Assembly (NCBI GenBank): GCA_964395665.1 | Contig: CAYNDH010000144.1 | Coordinates: forward strand, 1-11,623 | Direction of reading: 5' to 3' | DNA length: 11,623 nucleotides | Source: JAEZAF01 sp964395665 | GTDB lineage: Bacteria; Chloroflexota; Anaerolineae; Aggregatilineales; Phototrophicaceae | Part shown: in pieces, positions 4,921 to 11,599 of the stretch | How positions within the stretch are numbered: position 1 is the stretch's first letter | How the letters are laid out: each line of letters opens with the position of its first letter | Program-made: the position numbers and the translations under genes | Notes under the pieces: model-generated | What the model was told of the DNA's origin: nothing | What the model saw: the letters and a program-made list of their open reading frames with translations, nothing else | Databases searched by the model: none

Positions 4921-5415
4921 CTATTTTCGTACATTTCCCGTGTCAGCTTCTGTATTTTCCGGGAAAGAATGAAGGTGAAGTCTTAAGGCTTCCAGCGCCG
5001 CAAGCATCGCCTCCGGGACCGGCGTCTGCTGCTCCTGGAGTTTTTCAATTAATCGTCTGATGCGATACTCATCATTGAAATTAGAGGTGTGGATCGCCAG
5101 CCGCGAATATGCCGTCTCATCCCGCAGCAGATACGGATACTCCTCTGTCAGATGATAGTGCACACTTTTGAGGATCATCTCCATCGTGATCTTCCGGCCA
5201 TCCGCCACCAGCACGATCTCCTGACGGCTGGCCTGCGTCAGTCCACCCTGTTCCACCCGGCGCATCGTCTCATCAAACTGCATCACACCGGCTTTCAGCC
5301 ATCCCCGGACTTCAGGATGATTCGGGGCAGGCGGTGTTTCGCCCTTCATCGTCAGGCGGACAGCCCCGATGAACGCCCGTACATACCGTCTGATATTGTG
5401 AACAAGCCGCTGCAC
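4921..5415 (-). CDS. Conserved-looking hypothetical protein, helical and soluble
   Basis: The family is not recognised. The 164-residue product has no signal peptide or clear membrane segment and looks mostly helical. It has a basic amphipathic N terminus (RRYVRAFIGAVRL), a central KSVHYHLTEEYPYLLRDETAYSRL stretch with two close His residues and paired acidic residues, and a charged RIRRLIEKLQEQQ helix. A metal site from the His/Glu cluster is conceivable but unsupported. The GTG at 5415 is chosen because AGGAAGG lies eight nt upstream (5424-5430); an in-frame TTG at 5448 is the alternative and would add 11 residues. It follows the membrane protein gene ending at 5489 by 73 nt on the same strand and may share its transcript. 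Confidence 0.7.
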   Translation of the reverse strand: MQRLVHNIRRYVRAFIGAVRLTMKGETPPAPNHPEVRGWLKAGVMQFDETMRRVEQGGLTQASRQEIVLVADGRKITMEMILKSVHYHLTEEYPYLLRDETAYSRLAIHTSNFNDEYRIRRLIEKLQEQQTPVPEAMLAALEALRLHLHSFPENTEADTGNVRK

Positions 5416-5488
5416 GGCATCAACCTTCCTGTATACGGTCAAGGTCAAGCGGTTCTCTGGATAAGCCGGTCTGATGCATCACTGACCA

Positions 5489-6535
5489 TCAGCCACGCGG
5501 CGCGAAATTGACCGATGCACGGTTGGCGGTGCATCCCGGCGTGATCTGCACCGGGACTTCTGCCGAAAGCGCCTGCCCCACCAGGTCATAAAGCTGAAGC
5601 AGATAAATCGTCGGTGCGTCCGGCATCGGCAGGTTAATCAGATAAACCTGCGCACCCGCTTCCGTCACATAGGTCGTGATCACACCCTCATCCTGATCAC
5701 CACCGCTGGCGCGTACCGCATAAGCCGTCTCCTGCCCTGAACCGTCAATCAGCCCGGTGATCACCACCTGACCGCACTGATCGGCCAGCGCACTAAGCTG
5801 CACGCCATCCCGCACGGCATAGGGATAAACAGGATCGCCCGTCGCACCGGTTTCGCCGCTGTCAGAAGCGCCTGTTGCATCGGCTGTACCGGGGCCGGGT
5901 GTCGCTGTCACATAAATCACCGGACGTTCCGGTGCCAGTGGATTCAGCAGTGAATACGGATTCTGCCAGAGATAGACAAAATACGCTGCGACGGCGATCG
6001 TCGCCAGCAGAAAGAGCAGCGCGACACGATCATGCCGCCCGACACGCCGCTTTTGTGCCATCGGCTGCGAACGGTCGATGTCAGTCCGGGCCTCACCCCG
6101 CGCACGAGTACGTCGTGTCCGGCGTTCGCCGCTGCTGCTGCTGCGCGGGATCACCACCGGCGGAAAGCGGTCATCCTTTTCCAGCACGAAATCACCCTCA
6201 AGCGGAGCGGCTTCAGCATCATACTCATCATCCGGCAGCGGACGTCCGGGCATATCCGGCAGCGCCGTCACCGGCTCGATCATGCCTTCATCGTCGATCA
6301 CACTGGTGTCACCGTGCACACTGGCGTCACCGTGCACACTGGCGCCGTCGTTCAGTGTATCGAACAGGCCGCTCTTATCATCCGCCTTGATCTGCCGCTT
6401 GCGATCACGCCGCCCCACCCGCCGGATCGGTGTTGCGCTTTCCGGCTCGTCTGCGCCAGATGCGCCCTCTGTGCCAGATGCGCCCTCTGCGCCAGTCGCA
6501 CCAGACAGCGGATTTTCAGGATCGTAGTCAGACAT
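5489..6535 (-). CDS. Single-pass membrane protein with C-terminal two-cysteine VNFA domain
   Basis: No named family is recognised. The 348 residues comprise a long disordered N-terminal region (1-165) with Gly/Ala/Ser/Glu repeats (about 11-30) and an S-V-H-G-D repeat (about 63-78). A very basic stretch follows (RRTRRTRARGEAR and QKRRVGRHDR), then one membrane helix at about 171-190. The basic residues before the helix predict the N terminus inside and the C terminus outside. The outside part has a Gly/Thr-rich linker and a domain at about 250-345 with Cys254 and Cys335, ending PGCTANRASVNFAPRG. The stalk protein just upstream shares this domain. The ATG at 6535 lacks a clear ribosome binding site. 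It lies 41 nt after the stalk gene, which suggests an operon. Confidence 0.85.
   Translation of the reverse strand: MSDYDPENPLSGATGAEGASGTEGASGADEPESATPIRRVGRRDRKRQIKADDKSGLFDTLNDGASVHGDASVHGDTSVIDDEGMIEPVTALPDMPGRPLPDDEYDAEAAPLEGDFVLEKDDRFPPVVIPRSSSSGERRTRRTRARGEARTDIDRSQPMAQKRRVGRHDRVALLFLLATIAVAAYFVYLWQNPYSLLNPLAPERPVIYVTATPGPGTADATGASDSGETGATGDPVYPYAVRDGVQLSALADQCGQVVITGLIDGSGQETAYAVRASGGDQDEGVITTYVTEAGAQVYLINLPMPDAPTIYLLQLYDLVGQALSAEVPVQITPGCTANRASVNFAPRG
6308..6343. repeat. 18-bp tandem repeat inside the membrane protein gene
   Basis: GTCACCGTGCACACTGGC occurs twice in a row, with a half copy before it at 6299-6307. It encodes the S-V-H-G-D/A repeats. The period is a multiple of three, so copy changes keep the frame. 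Confidence 0.85.
6455..6495. repeat. Second 18-bp tandem repeat in the same gene
   Basis: A unit GCCAGATGCGCCCTCTGT/C is present at 6455-6472 and 6473-6490, with a partial third copy. It encodes Gly-Ala/Thr-Glu-Gly-Ala-Ser type repeats near the N terminus. Confidence 0.85.
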
Positions 6536-6576
6536 CAGAGTTAATTTCGTCTACTGTCACCGCTTGCAGCACAGAT

Positions 6577-7347
6577 TTACGGCGCCCGGAGCTGCGCAAA
6601 ATTCACCCGCGCCACATTTGCCGCGCAGTCACTGCTGAAACCCACCTGCACTTCTTCCGAAATCGGCGTGGAGTTGACCGTCTCCAGCCTTACAAAATAG
6701 ACGTTGGAATTGACACCGCTGGCGACCTGTACTTCCCAGCCGGACACGATGCCGTACAGCGAATTGGTCCCGATCTCCACCACTGTCTCAATCCCGCTGC
6801 CGTAAACGCGCACCTGATAGCTGCCACGCGGGATCTCGAACCCTTGCAGGTCGAAGACCTGCCCCCCGATGCCCTGCCACGCGCATCCGAGTGTATTGTA
6901 CATATTCGCTGAAAACTGCGGCCCTTCCCGCGCCCCGAACAGATACGGACTCAGGGACGGAACCGGCGTCATTGTCGGGCCGGTCGGCGTCGGTGTGGGC
7001 GTATCCGGTTCCGCCGTCGGTGTGATCGACGGCGTGAATGTCAGCGACGGAATCGGCGTGATTGACGGTGTAAATGTGATCGTCGGTGTGTGCGAAGGCG
7101 TCATACTGGGTGTCAGGGTATATGTCGCGGTGAAGGTCGGCGTGAATGTCGGCGGAAATGTTGGCGTAAACGTCGGTGTATGCGTAAATGTTGGCGTCAG
7201 CGTGGGAAACAGGTCATCTGGCACCGTCGTCGGCAGATCCGCAACCGCTTCTTCGAGCGGAGTCACCAGCATCACCCCGACAACCACAATCACGGCGATT
7301 GTGAGGATAAAAAAGATGAGTGCAATAATGTTATAAACGGCTTTCAC
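6577..7347 (-). CDS. Membrane-anchored Thr/Pro stalk protein with C-terminal two-cysteine VNFA domain
   Basis: 256 residues. A hydrophobic N-terminal helix (about 6-28) anchors it. Residues 48-132 form a Thr/Pro-rich stalk of TPTFTPTF- and TPSITP-type repeats, probably extended and perhaps glycosylated. Residues 133-256 form a globular domain with GCAWQGIGGQVFDLQGFEIPRGSYQVRV, which resembles the G-x-V-x-D-x-x-G pattern of transthyretin-like or carboxypeptidase-regulatory domains, and an end DCAANVARVNFAQLRAP. Cys155 and Cys241 could form a disulfide outside the cell. The GTG at 7347 has GAGGGGG six nt upstream. The next gene downstream shares the C-terminal domain, and the microprotein upstream resembles the membrane anchor. 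Function unknown; a surface role is inferred. Confidence 0.87.
   Translation of the reverse strand: MKAVYNIIALIFFILTIAVIVVVGVMLVTPLEEAVADLPTTVPDDLFPTLTPTFTHTPTFTPTFPPTFTPTFTATYTLTPSMTPSHTPTITFTPSITPIPSLTFTPSITPTAEPDTPTPTPTGPTMTPVPSLSPYLFGAREGPQFSANMYNTLGCAWQGIGGQVFDLQGFEIPRGSYQVRVYGSGIETVVEIGTNSLYGIVSGWEVQVASGVNSNVYFVRLETVNSTPISEEVQVGFSSDCAANVARVNFAQLRAP
6952..7206. repeat. Degenerate repeat coding for the Thr/Pro stalk
   Basis: On the plus strand variants of GGCGTGAATGTCGGCG recur, with a period that is a multiple of three. They encode Thr-Pro-Thr/Ser-x units on the minus strand. The length of this tract is likely to vary between strains. Confidence 0.75.
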
Positions 7348-7501
7348 CAGTTCCCCCTCACCTGTGGTGAGATAAGCGACATCTAACGTCTAACGCCGAT
7401 CATGCCAGTCCTGCCAGTCATCGGGACAGCCTCGCGGCAGATGGACCGGGCAGCGCCGCCCCCATCAACACGCATGGCACACGTAAAATACAGGCGGCAG
7501 G

Positions 7502-7612
7502 CTACGTCGCCTGCGTGACTTGCAGCACCACGTAGGCCACCACCAGAATCGTCATAATCAGGAAGATGATGCTGATCAGATTATAGATTAGCGTCGGACC
7601 TTTTCCCAGCAT
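7502..7612 (-). CDS. 36-residue single-span membrane microprotein
   Basis: The product MLGKGPTLIYNLISIIFL continues IMTILVVAYVVLQVTQAT, so almost the whole protein is one membrane helix (about 9-31). The ATG at 7612 has AAAGGA eight nt upstream, and a promoter-like pair lies just above. The YNLISIIFLIMTILVV stretch matches YNIIALIFFILTIAVI of the stalk protein's anchor at the same distance from the start, so the two look paralogous. It may be a partner subunit of that anchor or a remnant of a duplicated gene; the intact start signals favour a real gene. Far too short for standard gene calling. Confidence 0.7.
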   Translation of the reverse strand: MLGKGPTLIYNLISIIFLIMTILVVAYVVLQVTQAT

Positions 7613-7641
7613 ATCGCCGTCCTTTCAGTCAACACAACCCA

Positions 7642-7670
7642 AGCATAAATCATCTTGAGAGGTGGCGCAA
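7642..7670 (-). promoter_or_regulatory. Possible promoter of the microprotein/stalk protein genes
   Basis: On the minus strand TTGCGC (7665-7670), a 17-nt spacer and TATGCT (7642-7647) form a moderate sigma70-like promoter. It lies after the terminator of the FG-GAP gene, so a separate transcript for the genes from 7612 downward is expected. Confidence 0.45.
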
Positions 7671-7727
7671 TTTTTACGCTCAGTTCCCGGTACACAATCC
7701 AGCCAGCATCCCTGCCGACCGGCAAAC

Positions 7728-7770
7728 AAAAAGATCGGGATACCGCCGGTCTGTCCGGTATCCCGATCTT
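7728..7770 (-). terminator. Strong intrinsic terminator of the FG-GAP gene
   Basis: AAGATCGGGATACC (7731-7744) and GGTATCCCGATCTT (7757-7770) form a perfect 14-bp stem with a 12-nt loop. On the minus strand it is followed by TTTTTGTTT. It starts about 50 nt past the stop at 7821. Confidence 0.92.
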
Positions 7771-7820
7771 CGTTATAGAGGCTGCCTCATGTCAGCAGAC
7801 ATCTGCTGGTTGGTGTCCGA

Positions 7821-9860
7821 TTACGGAAGCGGCAGTGTATCCACCGAGCCGAAATCAGAGCTAAGCGCCGGTGGCAGTGATCCCGGTTCGTACCGTTTCA
7901 CGCTCACCGCATCGTAGCGGATCTTGCCACCAACACTCTTGTTCAGCAGCAGGACCTTGACCTGTGACGGCACACCGGTGACATGAACCAGATCGCCCTT
8001 GGTCGCCAGATCCACGAATGGCACCCACTGTTTCGAGCCGCCGTCCAGTGTGATAACGACCTTACCGCGTTCGAGGTTCGGATCGGTGTACTTGACCACC
8101 AGCTTCACCTTGGCCTTCGCCTTGTTGTTGGAAGCCCATACCGCACCTTCCAGACGCAGGGTGTCACCCGGTTTCACCAGCGCGGGGTCAATCTTCTGCA
8201 GCGTCTTACCCTTCAGGCCGTTGATGTTCTTCATCTGATAGACACACAGTCCCTCATACGAAATCGGCTTGTTCGGGTCCTTGGTGCATTTGACCTTGTC
8301 CTTCGTGTCCTTCTTCTTGGTCCACGCCACGGCCTGATTATTGTCATCCTTGTCTTCGAGGCCGCCGTTTATCAGCAGTTCAACCGCGGGCGGAGTCGAA
8401 GTCGGGGTATTCGTGATCGTCGGGACAACAGTCGGCGGGGCTGGCGTATCGGTCGAGCTGCCCGGTACTGGTGTATTGGTCAGATCACCCGGCTCCGGTG
8501 TATTGGTCGGGACAAGCTGCGGATCATAGAAGACATACGCCGCGCCCTTATTGGCATGATTTGGAGAACCTGCCAGCACCGTCAGGCGGTTATCGCTGAT
8601 CCCCAGACTGGTGCCGAAATTGTCACCTGCTGCGCTGTCACTGGGCACCAGCTTGGCATATTCCCCCCATACCGCGCTATCGCTGCGCAGGAACACAAAG
8701 GCCGCGCCGCTGAAGGCCCCACGCGCACTATCCCCCGGCGCTCCGATCACGGCTGTGCGGCCATCGGTGCCGTTGAGCGCCACCGACTGCCCGAAATGTG
8801 CTGAATTAGTCTGGCCGGTAATCCGCTGGTTGAATACATAGTTAGACCCATTCCGCAGGTAGGCCACCACCGCACCGGCATCATCCGCGTTGGTATCAGC
8901 ATAGGGTGCGCCGACCATGACAACTGCACCGTTGCCATCAATCGCCACTGATGTACCGAATTCATCGCCTTCGCCACCGTAGATGTCGGTCAGCGTGGCG
9001 ATCTTGGTCCAAGCGGTTCCGGCACGGGTGAAGATATAGGCAGCGCCTTCATCCTTGGCAATGGGATCTGCCCCCGGCGCACCGATCACCGCCGTATTGC
9101 CGAAATGATCCACCGCAATGGACGAGCCGAACTTGTGAAAGACATCATTCTGGTAATCAGCAAAGGGGCGGATCTTGTCAGTCTCGGCCCAGTTCGCACC
9201 GGTGTAGGTGTATGCGTAAACTGCGCCGTTTGCCAGCACGGTCCCACCCGCATCCGGTCGGTCTTCGCCGGTCGCGCCGACCAGAACGTGATTGCCCTCA
9301 CCGCTGATCGCGACGGCTGTACCGAAGGCGTCGAACTTGTCACCGTCACTGGCGGTTAAACGCTTGTCCAGCACCCAGCTTGATCCATTATGGCGGTAGA
9401 CATACGCCGCACCACGGCCATCATCGCTTTCGCCATTTTCCCAGCCGTATGCGCCGATGACAGCCACATTACCGGCAGCATTGATGTCCACCGAAAATCC
9501 GAAGGCATCGGCGCCGCCGCCGCTGGGATCTTGAAGGATCTGCTGCTGTGACCATGTCGAACCACTGCGGGTATAAACAATGGCACGCCCTTTTAAGTTC
9601 TGGCCGCCGGGGTTATATCCCGGCATCCCGACCAGGGCGATGTTGCCATCACCGCTCAGGGCGACGCTGTATCCAATATCATCCTGAACCCCGCCGACAT
9701 CGCCGGTTGGCTTGGCTTGCTGGTTGAAAATACGTGAAGGCAGGGGCAGTAACCCACCGTCCTGTGCGCCGACGAGTGTCGCGATGCCAGCAATAAATGT
9801 CATTGCCAGCACCATGGCAATCGCCAGCGTCAGTAATTTTTTGGAAGAATTTCTTATCAT
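7821..9860 (-). CDS. Secreted FG-GAP seven-blade beta-propeller protein with C-terminal jelly-roll-like domain
   Basis: 679 residues. A signal peptide (about 1-32: basic start, hydrophobic core, cleavage near GA-Q) directs export. Seven FG-GAP-type units follow (near residues 61, 119, 179, 244, 301, 356 and 415), each with FG-x-S-V-A-I then A-V-I-G-A-P-G, and strands such as GAAYVF. Seven units suit one complete seven-bladed propeller. Residues about 450-492 are a Thr/Pro linker. Residues 494-656 start ELLINGGLEDK and end RYDAVSVKRYEPG, like CBM4/9-type carbohydrate-binding domains, and have Cys525 and Cys539. No membrane anchor follows, so it is probably released or wall associated. AAGGAG lies 12 nt before the ATG at 9860, a long spacing. 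Adhesion or glycan binding is inferred. It has its own promoter and terminator. Confidence 0.88.
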   Translation of the reverse strand: MIRNSSKKLLTLAIAMVLAMTFIAGIATLVGAQDGGLLPLPSRIFNQQAKPTGDVGGVQDDIGYSVALSGDGNIALVGMPGYNPGGQNLKGRAIVYTRSGSTWSQQQILQDPSGGGADAFGFSVDINAAGNVAVIGAYGWENGESDDGRGAAYVYRHNGSSWVLDKRLTASDGDKFDAFGTAVAISGEGNHVLVGATGEDRPDAGGTVLANGAVYAYTYTGANWAETDKIRPFADYQNDVFHKFGSSIAVDHFGNTAVIGAPGADPIAKDEGAAYIFTRAGTAWTKIATLTDIYGGEGDEFGTSVAIDGNGAVVMVGAPYADTNADDAGAVVAYLRNGSNYVFNQRITGQTNSAHFGQSVALNGTDGRTAVIGAPGDSARGAFSGAAFVFLRSDSAVWGEYAKLVPSDSAAGDNFGTSLGISDNRLTVLAGSPNHANKGAAYVFYDPQLVPTNTPEPGDLTNTPVPGSSTDTPAPPTVVPTITNTPTSTPPAVELLINGGLEDKDDNNQAVAWTKKKDTKDKVKCTKDPNKPISYEGLCVYQMKNINGLKGKTLQKIDPALVKPGDTLRLEGAVWASNNKAKAKVKLVVKYTDPNLERGKVVITLDGGSKQWVPFVDLATKGDLVHVTGVPSQVKVLLLNKSVGGKIRYDAVSVKRYEPGSLPPALSSDFGSVDTLPLP

Positions 9861-9934
9861 TAAAAATCACTACTCCTTGTTAAAGAGGGTTGGGGGTGGG
9901 TACAACTTGAACAAAAGAGAATCACTCAGTAACT

Positions 9935-9964
9935 AGGGTATCGGTTCGCTGATTGCCGTGTCAA
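9935..9964 (-). promoter_or_regulatory. Promoter of the FG-GAP gene
   Basis: On the minus strand a consensus TTGACA (9959-9964), an 18-nt spacer and TACCCT (9935-9940) are present, with an AT-rich stretch upstream of the -35 box like an UP element. The leader would be about 70 nt. The -10 box is imperfect. Confidence 0.55.
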
Positions 9965-9999
9965 CAGAAATACGTAAAAAACCTCTGAAATTTACATGC

Positions 10000-10024
10000 T
10001 TGGGAAACGCCTGTGTTTGGGAAA
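10000..10024 (-). promoter_or_regulatory. Direct repeat upstream of the FG-GAP promoter
   Basis: TTTCCCAA occurs twice on the minus strand, at 10017-10024 and 10000-10007, 17 bp apart, ending 35 bp above the -35 box. The spacing and position would suit an activator site; no regulator is identified. Confidence 0.3.
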
Positions 10025-10058
10025 TGGCGGAGAAATAACGGGGGATCATCTCGGAGAG

Positions 10059-10142
10059 ACACACCGCACACGGCAGCATGCACCGTGTATAAGAACGCAG
10101 GGCCAGATTCTTCCAGCCCATGCGTGCTGACACGCGGTGTGT
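10059..10142. other. Multi-stem inverted-repeat block, possible structured RNA
   Basis: An outer stem ACACACCGC (10059-10067) with GCGGTGTGT (10134-10142) encloses three smaller stems: ACACGG with CCGTGT, GGGC with GCCC, and GCGTG-CTGA-CACGC. The last overlaps the outer stem by two bases. This could fold as a four-way junction on either strand. The AC/GT-rich arms are of low complexity, so chance cannot be excluded. Confidence 0.3.
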
Positions 10143-10191
10143 ATCATGCCCGTGATGGGTGGCGTAAAGAATGGATCACAACGAATCTCTG

Positions 10192-10219
10192 CCTCCCCTC
10201 TCCGGGCGGAGGGGTGAGG
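10192..10219. repeat. C-rich intergenic repeat, copy after the acylphosphatase gene
   Basis: The arms pair over 12 positions with one mismatch and one G-U-type pair around a GGGC loop, 13 nt past the acylphosphatase stop. There is no U tract. It belongs with the copies at 1066-1097 and 11539-11571 by its CTCACCCC core. Confidence 0.6.
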
Positions 10220-10232
10220 TTTAGACTGACGC

Positions 10233-10559
10233 TCACCGGATTTCGAAATCAGAAAACGGCTCACCGGCATCCAGCCATTGGGCGCTCACCCGCCGGACCG
10301 ACGACCCCGGTGATCCTGTGTGCAGAAACTGAAGCAGGGCTTCCAGCGCTTCGTTCGAGCCTTCGGCCTGCACTTCGACCCTGCCATCATCCAGATTGCG
10401 CGCATAGCCCATAATGCCCAGCCGTCGCGCTTCCTGCGCCGTATACCAGCGGAAACTCACACCCTGCACCTTACCGCTGACAAAGGCGTGCAGCCGACGC
10501 GGACTCTCTGCCTGCGGCTCATCATTCGGATCATGTTCGCTGTGGTCTGCCTCATTCAT
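10233..10559 (-). CDS. acyP: Acylphosphatase
   Basis: Acylphosphatases hydrolyse carboxyl-phosphate bonds of small acyl phosphates such as acetyl or carbamoyl phosphate in the cytoplasm. The 108-residue product has a hydrophilic N-terminal extension of about 20 residues and then the normal domain. The phosphate-binding loop is GKVQGVSFRWYT (29-40) with catalytic Arg37, followed by GYARNLDDGRVEV with catalytic Asn55. The typical GSPGSSVRRV and FSDFEIR end is present. The ATG at 10559 lacks a clear Shine-Dalgarno sequence. It starts 29 nt after the livF stop, so it may be cotranscribed; no functional link to LivF is obvious. Confidence 0.95.
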   Translation of the reverse strand: MNEADHSEHDPNDEPQAESPRRLHAFVSGKVQGVSFRWYTAQEARRLGIMGYARNLDDGRVEVQAEGSNEALEALLQFLHTGSPGSSVRRVSAQWLDAGEPFSDFEIR

Positions 10560-10588
10560 CAGGATATTCAGCCTAAATCCAGCCCGAC

Positions 10589-11383
10589 TTAGCCCAACCA
10601 GCGCTTGCGCCGCTTGTAATGCTTGACATCGCGGTAGCTCTTGCGCGCCCCCAACTGATTCAGGCCGAGATAGAATTCCTTGATGTCCTCATTTTCACGC
10701 AGAGTCGCCGCCGGGCCATCCAGCACGATGCGCCCATTCTCCATTACATAGCCATGATCGGCGATGCCGAGCGCCGCCCGTGCATTCTGTTCCACCAGCA
10801 GCACCGAGACCTTTTCCTGTGCGCGGATCTCCGATACGATCTCGAAGATCTCTTCGACCAGCATCGGGGCCAGCCCCAGTGACGGTTCATCCAGCATAAT
10901 CAGCCGTGGATGCCCCATCAGCGCCCGCCCGATCACCAGCATCTGTCCCTCACCGCCGGACAGATAACCGCTCACACGCCGCCGCATATCGCGCAGACGC
11001 GGGAAATAGTTGAACACCATCTCCAGATCCTGCTTCGCACGCCGTCCGCCTTCATACGGCATCGCGCCGATCATCAGGTTTTCTTCCACGGTCAGATGAC
11101 GGAACAGCGGGCGCCCTTCGATCACCTGAATCACGCCGCGCCGCACGATGTCTTCCGCGCTGCGGGTGTCGATGCGTTCATCATGCCATGTGACATTGCC
11201 ACGGGTGATCTCGCCCATTTCACTTCGCAGCAGCCCACTGATCGCCTTCAGCGTCGTCGATTTGCCCGCACCGTTCGGCCCCAGCAGCGAGACGATCTGC
11301 CCCGGTTCGACCTGAAACGAGATCCCGCGCAGCACCAGAATCACGCTGTTATAGATCACTTCAATATTGTTGACAGAGAGCAT
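10589..11383 (-). CDS. livF: LivF-type branched-chain amino acid ABC transporter ATP-binding protein
   Basis: This cytoplasmic ATPase subunit would power a HAAT-family importer of branched-chain amino acids or related amides with LivG and membrane subunits LivH and LivM. None of these is in the window, though they could lie beyond 11623. In 264 residues it shows Walker A GPNGAGKST (35-43), Q-loop Gln86 before EGRPLF, signature LSGGEGQ (141-147), Walker B LIMLDEPS with Glu166, and LLVEQNA, where LivF proteins normally carry Gln in place of the switch His. The signature has Gly where LSGGEQQ is usual. A basic tail SYRDVKHYKRRKRWLG extends the C terminus, as in a LivF subgroup. The ATG at 11383 has only a weak GAAGAAG upstream. 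Confidence 0.93.
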   Translation of the reverse strand: MLSVNNIEVIYNSVILVLRGISFQVEPGQIVSLLGPNGAGKSTTLKAISGLLRSEMGEITRGNVTWHDERIDTRSAEDIVRRGVIQVIEGRPLFRHLTVEENLMIGAMPYEGGRRAKQDLEMVFNYFPRLRDMRRRVSGYLSGGEGQMLVIGRALMGHPRLIMLDEPSLGLAPMLVEEIFEIVSEIRAQEKVSVLLVEQNARAALGIADHGYVMENGRIVLDGPAATLRENEDIKEFYLGLNQLGARKSYRDVKHYKRRKRWLG

Positions 11384-11462
11384 AAGCGTTATTTCTTCTT
11401 CAGTCTTATATCAATAAAACGATAACTTTTTGACGTCGGCACACACGATCTGGCAGGTGGGA

Positions 11463-11478
11463 GCCGGATTTTTCCGGC
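11463..11478. other. Small hairpin upstream of livF
   Basis: GCCGGA and TCCGGC form a 6-bp stem with a TTTT loop about 80 nt above the livF start. A TATAAG -10-like sequence lies between it and livF, but no matching -35 box was found. The role is unknown. Confidence 0.25.
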
Positions 11479-11538
11479 CCTCATGCGTACCAGGTTAAGG
11501 AAATCCCATACTAAAGCGAGATGTAAATCGGGCCACGG

Positions 11539-11571
11539 CTCACCCCCATCCCCTAACCTTACAGGGGCAGG
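11539..11571. repeat. C-rich intergenic repeat, copy upstream of livF
   Basis: The plus strand reads CTCACCCCCATCCCCT, then AACCTTACAGGGGCAGG. It matches the minus-strand copy after rplK (1066-1097) in both the CTCACCCCCA start and the TTACA-AGGG arm. Confidence 0.6.
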
Positions 11572-11599
11572 TATTTCTATTGAACCTTACAGAACCCCC

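Larger units (their letters stand above)
9861..10232. other. 372-nt intergenic region between acylphosphatase and FG-GAP genes
   Basis: No credible gene is seen. It holds, from low to high coordinates, the FG-GAP ribosome binding site, a short C-rich repeat (9886-9900), a promoter (9935-9964), a direct repeat (10000-10024), a multi-stem inverted-repeat block (10059-10142) and a GC-rich hairpin repeat (10192-10219). Confidence 0.7.

Noticed and set aside
5875..6390. Plus-strand frames of 150-170 codons over the membrane protein gene
   Set aside because: Several overlapping antisense frames are expected in GC-rich coding DNA with repeats; none has start signals or a recognisable domain.
6869..7336. 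Plus-strand frame rich in Gly/Val repeats
   Set aside because: It is the complement of the Thr/Pro stalk repeats. The minus strand has the ribosome binding site, membrane anchor and shared C-terminal domain.
9679..9870. A 63-codon frame starting at a GTG close to the AAGGAG site of the FG-GAP gene
   Set aside because: The spacing to the site is small and attractive, but the frame is out of phase with the signal peptide and propeller and ends after 63 codons with no domain. The in-phase ATG at 9860 gives a complete exported protein.
9933..10133. A 66-codon minus-strand frame upstream of the FG-GAP gene
   Set aside because: It overlaps the promoter and repeats, has no recognisable domain and no convincing ribosome binding site.
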